This document shows positions 37,668-41,029 of a DNA stretch of 41,029 nucleotides, one piece after another. Within the stretch, counting starts at the first letter, position 1. Each line of letters begins with the position of its first letter. Location of the stretch: contig CAKTCN010000032.1 of NCBI GenBank assembly GCA_934539295.1, forward strand, positions 1 through 41,029. Reading direction: 5' to 3'. Both the position numbers and the translations under genes were made by a program. This DNA comes from an uncultured Allosphingosinicella sp. GTDB lineage: Bacteria > Pseudomonadota > Alphaproteobacteria > Sphingomonadales > Sphingomonadaceae. A model generated the notes under the pieces. It ran no database searches. It saw only the letters and a program-made list of their open reading frames with translations, and was not told where the DNA came from.

Positions 37668-37832
37668 TCAGTCCCCGCCGTTTCCTCCGCCATCGCCGCC
37701 ATCCGAGTCGCCGCCGCCCCACCACGAGCCGCCGACGTCACCATTGTCCCGCCGGCGCTTGTTCGACCGCGCGGCGACCACGACCAGGCTCACCGCCAGC
37801 GCGGTCAGCCCGATGATGACGGCGGGCACCAC
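37668..37832 (-). CDS. 54-aa single-helix membrane protein with Gly/Asp-rich tail
   Basis: This short frame starts at GTG 37832 (or 37829), one base after the stop of the sugar dehydrogenase gene upstream. A hydrophobic helix (VVPAVIIGLTALAVSLVVVA) is followed by a basic stop-transfer (RSNKRRR) and a tail DVGGSWWGGGDSDGGDGGGN. The tail resembles the WWGGG/GGGD ends of other tiny alphaproteobacterial membrane proteins. The coding call rests on the signal-anchor layout and the coupling to the upstream stop; the function is unknown. Confidence 0.6.
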   Translation of the reverse strand: MVPAVIIGLTALAVSLVVVAARSNKRRRDNGDVGGSWWGGGDSDGGDGGGNGGD

Positions 37833-37833
37833 G

Positions 37834-38994
37834 TCAGGCGGCGGGGGTCAACCGCATCAGCCGACCCTGCGAGCCGTCTGCGCCGTCCTCCAGCACGTAG
37901 ATCGCGCCCTCCGGGCCTTGCTCGACCTCGCGGATGCGGGCGCCCATGTCCCACTGGCCGCCCTTGGTCGCATTGGTGCCGTCGAGGTCTACGTGGACCA
38001 GCGCCTTGGACGACAGGCCGCCGATGAAGGCGTCGCCCTGCCATTGCGGGAACAGGCTGCCGGAATAGATCATCAGCCCGCCGGGCGAGATGACGGGCGT
38101 CCAGTTGACCTTGTACTTTTCAAGGTCCGGACGCGTGTCGTGATCGGGAATGGGGCGGCCGTCATAATGGTCGCCGTCGGACACGAGCGGATAGCCGTAA
38201 TTGCGGCCCGGCAGGATCAGGTTGAGCTCGTCACCTCCCTTGGGGCCCATTTCCTGCTCCCAAAGGTTGCCGGACGCGTCGAAGGCGATGCCCAGCAGGT
38301 TGCGGTGGCCGTAGGACCAGACCGCCGGGTGGAAGCCCTGAGCTGCGAGCGGGTTGCCGGGCGCCGGCTGCCCATCCGGGGTAAGGCGCAGCACCTTGCC
38401 GAGCGTGGACTTGGGGTCCTGCGCCGGATCGAACTTCTGCCGCTCACCGCTGGTGAGGAAAAGATACTGACCATCCGGCGAGAAGGCGATGCGGCCCGAA
38501 TAATGTCCGTTACCCTCGACGAACTGATTGGAGCGGAAGATGGTGGAAAGGCCGTCGAGGCGCGCCTGCCCGCCCTGCTCGACCAGCCGGCCGCGCATCA
38601 GCACCAGGCCCTTGCCGCCCTCGCCGGCCTGCGATGCCGTGAGATAGACGATGTTGTTGGTGGCGAATTGCGGATGCAGGACCACGTCCATCAACCCGCC
38701 CTGGCCGGCACTATCCACGGCGGGGATGCCCGACACGCTGACGCGCTGCTGCCCATCGGCGGTGACCAGCAGGAGCTGTCCTGCCTTTTCCGTCACCAGC
38801 ATGCGCCGGTCGGGCAGGAAAGTCATCGCCCAGGGTGCATCGAAATCGGCCACGGTCGCCGTCTGGAACGGTCGCTCACCGGTGGCAGGATCCGCCGAGT
38901 TCGGCACGGTGGCGACGGCGTTGTTCTGGGCAACGGTCGCGTCCCCTGTGCAGGCGGCGGCGAGCAAGGTAGCGGTGAACAGCAGCGGACGCAT
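37834..38994 (-). CDS. PQQ-dependent sugar dehydrogenase-type lipoprotein (GSDH family)
   Basis: The 386-aa protein begins MRPLLFTATLLAAAC (lipobox Cys at 15), with AAGGA before the ATG. The rest is a beta-propeller of the soluble aldose dehydrogenase type: PWAMTFLPDRRMLVTEKAG, GLMDVVLHPQF, IAFSPDGQYLFLTSGER, GHRNLLGIAFD, EMGPKGGDELN, and a late GPEGAIYVLED. These are the family repeats. It should oxidise sugars with PQQ in the periplasm, although PQQ itself is not made from any gene in this window. The 54-aa gene follows with a 1-bp gap. Confidence 0.92.
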   Translation of the reverse strand: MRPLLFTATLLAAACTGDATVAQNNAVATVPNSADPATGERPFQTATVADFDAPWAMTFLPDRRMLVTEKAGQLLLVTADGQQRVSVSGIPAVDSAGQGGLMDVVLHPQFATNNIVYLTASQAGEGGKGLVLMRGRLVEQGGQARLDGLSTIFRSNQFVEGNGHYSGRIAFSPDGQYLFLTSGERQKFDPAQDPKSTLGKVLRLTPDGQPAPGNPLAAQGFHPAVWSYGHRNLLGIAFDASGNLWEQEMGPKGGDELNLILPGRNYGYPLVSDGDHYDGRPIPDHDTRPDLEKYKVNWTPVISPGGLMIYSGSLFPQWQGDAFIGGLSSKALVHVDLDGTNATKGGQWDMGARIREVEQGPEGAIYVLEDGADGSQGRLMRLTPAA

Positions 38995-39064
38995 GAAGTA
39001 TCCTTGTTTCTGAACGAGCATGGCAAGGGTTGCACAAGTTCGGCGCGGCCGTAACGATCGGGTG

Positions 39065-39646
39065 ATGAAAAATATCCTCGTTCCCTTCGCCGCTTTGGTC
39101 GCCATCGGTTCCGCCACCACGCCCTCGGCAGCGCCTGCGGACGCCTTCATGGGCCGGCTGTCATCCCTGTGCGGCCAGGCCTATGCGGGACGCATCGTCA
39201 GTCCGCCGGTCGATGCCGATGCGAGCTTCGCGGGCAAGGCTCTGGTGATGCATGTGCGCGAGTGCGGCGGCGGTGAAATCCGCATACCCTTCCATGTCGG
39301 TGCGGATCGATCGCGCACCTGGGTTGTGACGCGCACCGACGCGGGCGTGCGGCTGAAGCACGATCACCGGCATGAGGACGGGAGCGAGGACGCGCTGACG
39401 CAATATGGCGGTGACTCGGATGGGCAGGGGACTGAGACGCGGCAGCGATTTCCCGCCGACAGCTTTTCGCGGCATATGTTCGTCACCGGGAGCATGGCGC
39501 AATCGGCCGGTAACGTGTGGGCGTTGGGGGTCGAGCCCGGCCGCACCTTCGCCTATGAGCTGCGCCGCCCCGGCCGCTTCTTCCGCGTCGAGTTCGACCT
39601 GACACGCCCGGTGCCTTCCCCTCCGCCGCCATGGGGTGCCCGCTAA
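39065..39646 (+). CDS. Secreted hypothetical protein
   Basis: A 193-aa protein has a signal peptide (MKNILVPFAALVAIGSATTPSAAPADA) and a mature domain with GEIRIPFHVGADRSRTWVV, VRLKHDHRHEDGSEDAL and MFVTGSMAQSAGNVWALGVE. Two Cys at about 36 and 65 may pair. No known catalytic motif is visible. I know only similar sphingomonad hypothetical proteins. The C-terminus is Pro-rich. It is divergent from the sugar dehydrogenase gene with a 70-bp gap. Confidence 0.75.
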   Translation: MKNILVPFAALVAIGSATTPSAAPADAFMGRLSSLCGQAYAGRIVSPPVDADASFAGKALVMHVRECGGGEIRIPFHVGADRSRTWVVTRTDAGVRLKHDHRHEDGSEDALTQYGGDSDGQGTETRQRFPADSFSRHMFVTGSMAQSAGNVWALGVEPGRTFAYELRRPGRFFRVEFDLTRPVPSPPPPWGAR

Positions 39647-39651
39647 GCCGC

Positions 39652-39680
39652 TTGCTCCGCCCGGCCGACAAGCCTATATG
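39652..39680 (+). promoter_or_regulatory. Promoter for rimP-nusA
   Basis: TTGCTC (39652-39657) and TATATG (39675-39680) are separated by exactly 17 bases, a fair sigma-70-type pair. The transcript would begin near 39687 and carry a leader of about 80 bases that contains the hairpin at 39720. Confidence 0.6.
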
Positions 39681-39719
39681 AGCGATGCCTTTCTCGACAT
39701 CGGTAACAATGTTGAGGCT

Positions 39720-39737
39720 GGTCCCGGGGTCGGGACC
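39720..39737 (+). promoter_or_regulatory. Hairpin in the rimP leader
   Basis: GGTCCCG / CGGGACC (7 bp, loop GGGT) is followed 17 bases later by CTTTTTGG and then the GGAG ribosome binding site of rimP. The NusA operon is often autoregulated in its leader, so an attenuator is possible, as inference. Confidence 0.5.
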
Positions 39738-39769
39738 GGCACGGGCGGACTTGGCTTTTTGGAGAGCGC

Positions 39770-40315
39770 ATGGCGGATATCGCCGCATTGATGGACATGA
39801 TCGAGCCGGCGGCGAAGGCCGAAGGACTCGAGCTGGTGCGCGTCAAGATGATCGGCGGCACGTCCGACCCGACGCTCCAGATCATGGCGGAGGATCCTGC
39901 CACGCGGCAGCTGACGCTCGACGATTGCGCGCGCCTGTCGCGCCGCCTGTCCGACGTGCTGGACGAGGCCGAGGTCGCGGGGCGCGATCCGATTCCCGGC
40001 GCATATCGCCTGGAGGTGAGCTCGCCCGGCATCGACCGGCCGCTGACCCGCCTCAAGGATTATGACGATTGGAAGGGGCATGAGGCGCGGATCAGCCTCG
40101 CCGAGCCGCTGAACAAGCGCAAGCAGTTGACCGGGGACCTGATCGGCGTGGAGGGCGAGGAGATCGCCATCGACGTCAAGGGACTGGGGCCGACCAAGGT
40201 GCCGTTGGGACAGATCCATTCCGCCAAATTGCTTATCACCGACCGCCTGATCGCGGCGACCGCGCCGCTCTCTGCCGAGGGCGCCGACTCCATTCTGACA
40301 GAAGGACAGGAATAA
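39770..40315 (+). CDS. rimP: Ribosome maturation factor RimP
   Basis: RimP helps assemble the 30S subunit. The 181-aa protein has the N-terminal domain (GLELVRVKMIGGTSDPTLQI), the conserved LTLDDCARLSRRLSDVLDE, and YRLEVSSPGIDRPLTRLKDY, the family signature. The C-terminal SH3-like part contains GPTKVPLGQIHSAKLL. GGAG lies before the ATG. nusA follows after 4 bp, the standard rimP-nusA order. Confidence 0.97.
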   Translation: MADIAALMDMIEPAAKAEGLELVRVKMIGGTSDPTLQIMAEDPATRQLTLDDCARLSRRLSDVLDEAEVAGRDPIPGAYRLEVSSPGIDRPLTRLKDYDDWKGHEARISLAEPLNKRKQLTGDLIGVEGEEIAIDVKGLGPTKVPLGQIHSAKLLITDRLIAATAPLSAEGADSILTEGQE

Positions 40316-40319
40316 CGTC

Positions 40320-41029
40320 ATGGCCACTGCCGCACCCGGTGCTGTTTCCGCCAACAAGGCCGAACTGCTCGCCATCGCCGACAGCGTCGCCCGCGAGAAG
40401 CTGATCGACAAGGGCATCGTCATTGAGGCGATGGAGGACGCGATCCAGCGCGCCGCCCGTGCGCGCTACGGCGCCGAGAACGACATCCGCGCCAAGCTAG
40501 ATCCGAACAGTGGCGACCTGCGCCTGTGGCGCGTCGTCGAGGTGGTCGAGGCTGTCGACGATTATTTCAAGCAGGTCGACGTCGCGCAGGCGCAAAAGCT
40601 GCAGCCAGGCGCCGTGGTGGGCGACTATATCGTCGATCCGCTGCCCCCGATCGAGTTCGGCCGCATCGCCGCTCAGGCCGCCAAGCAGGTGATCTTCCAG
40701 AAGGTCCGCGATGCCGAGCGCGAGCGTCAGTATGAAGAGTTCAAGGATCGCGCCGGCGAGATCATCACCGGCGTCGTCAAGCGGGTCGAGTTCGGCCACG
40801 TCGTCGTGGACCTCGGCCGCGCCGAGGGCGTGATCCGCCGCGACCAGCAGATCCCGCGCGAAGTGGTCCGCGTCGGCGACCGCGTCCGCAGCCTGATCCT
40901 GCGCGTGGCGCGCGAAAGCCGCGGGCCGCAGATATTCCTCAGCCGCGCGCATCCCGACTTCATGAAGAAGCTGTTCGCGCAGGAAGTGCCCGAAATCTAC
41001 GACGGCATCATCGAGATCAAGGCGGCCGC
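40320..41029 (+). CDS. nusA: Transcription termination/antitermination protein NusA (partial, 5' part)
   Basis: The frame runs from the ATG at 40320 out of the window (236 codons). The N-terminal RNA-polymerase-binding domain (KAELLAIADSVAREKLIDKG, then AMEDAIQRAARARYG) and the S1 domain (GEIITGVVKRVEFGHVVVDL) are visible, as is SRAHPDFMKKLFAQEVPEI before KH1. NusA modulates pausing and termination. AGGACAGG precedes the start, and the position after rimP confirms it. Confidence 0.96.
   Translation, partial: MATAAPGAVSANKAELLAIADSVAREKLIDKGIVIEAMEDAIQRAARARYGAENDIRAKLDPNSGDLRLWRVVEVVEAVDDYFKQVDVAQAQKLQPGAVVGDYIVDPLPPIEFGRIAAQAAKQVIFQKVRDAERERQYEEFKDRAGEIITGVVKRVEFGHVVVDLGRAEGVIRRDQQIPREVVRVGDRVRSLILRVARESRGPQIFLSRAHPDFMKKLFAQEVPEIYDGIIEIKAA

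Overview
The window looks like a high-GC alphaproteobacterial chromosome, most likely from the order Sphingomonadales (Sphingomonas-like). The grounds are a circularly permuted two-piece tmRNA gene, a GAAC-N7-GAAC (alphaproteobacterial type) LexA box in front of uvrA, a serC leader in front of a serC-serA pair, and generally sphingomonad-like gene content. No rRNA operon, intact insertion sequence or CRISPR array was seen. Most genes are chromosomal housekeeping genes. The ends cut two genes: a secreted Gly/Asp/Asn/Pro-repeat protein on the left and nusA on the right.

Layout. 1-681 (-): secreted acidic repeat protein, partial. 1164-4184 (+): uvrA. 4312-6515 (-): a visibly AT-richer three-gene module (375-aa protein, 132-aa protein, membrane protein), the only clear accessory island and the best candidate for an undescribed system. 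6680-9720: small conserved proteins (Cys-cluster protein, GNAT acetyltransferase, HTH protein, TPR protein, cupin). 9728-9804 (-): tRNA-Pro(CGG). 9914-13344: PHA-system protein, M15-like peptidase, LOG-family protein, extensin-like protein, lipoprotein hydrolase. 13405-17663 (+): serC leader, serC, serA, purA. 17815-21612 (-): dnaJ-like/brkB-like/fabI/aroC cluster, packed tightly, divergent from pdxH.

22726-26909 (-): cpoB/ybgF-like gene, rodZ-like gene and ptsP. 27057-28970 (+): tandem-PAS hybrid histidine kinase, convergent with an S41 protease lipoprotein. 30628-37626 (+): mscL, permuted ssrA, small lipoprotein, lnt, metK, EAL protein, trmB, Na/Ca antiporter. 37668-38994 (-): PQQ-type sugar dehydrogenase lipoprotein and a 54-aa Gly/Asp-rich membrane peptide. 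39065 to the end (+): secreted hypothetical protein, then rimP-nusA with a recognisable promoter.

How the genes fit together: serC-serA make serine, purA makes AMP precursors, aroC and fabI belong to the shikimate and fatty-acid pathways, lnt completes the lipoproteins encoded nearby, ptsP is the first enzyme of the nitrogen PTS, ssrA rescues ribosomes, and rimP-nusA belong to the ribosome-maturation/antitermination operon. Short GC-rich inverted repeats of at least two families sit in several intergenic gaps, and one has become part of the uvrA C-terminus.
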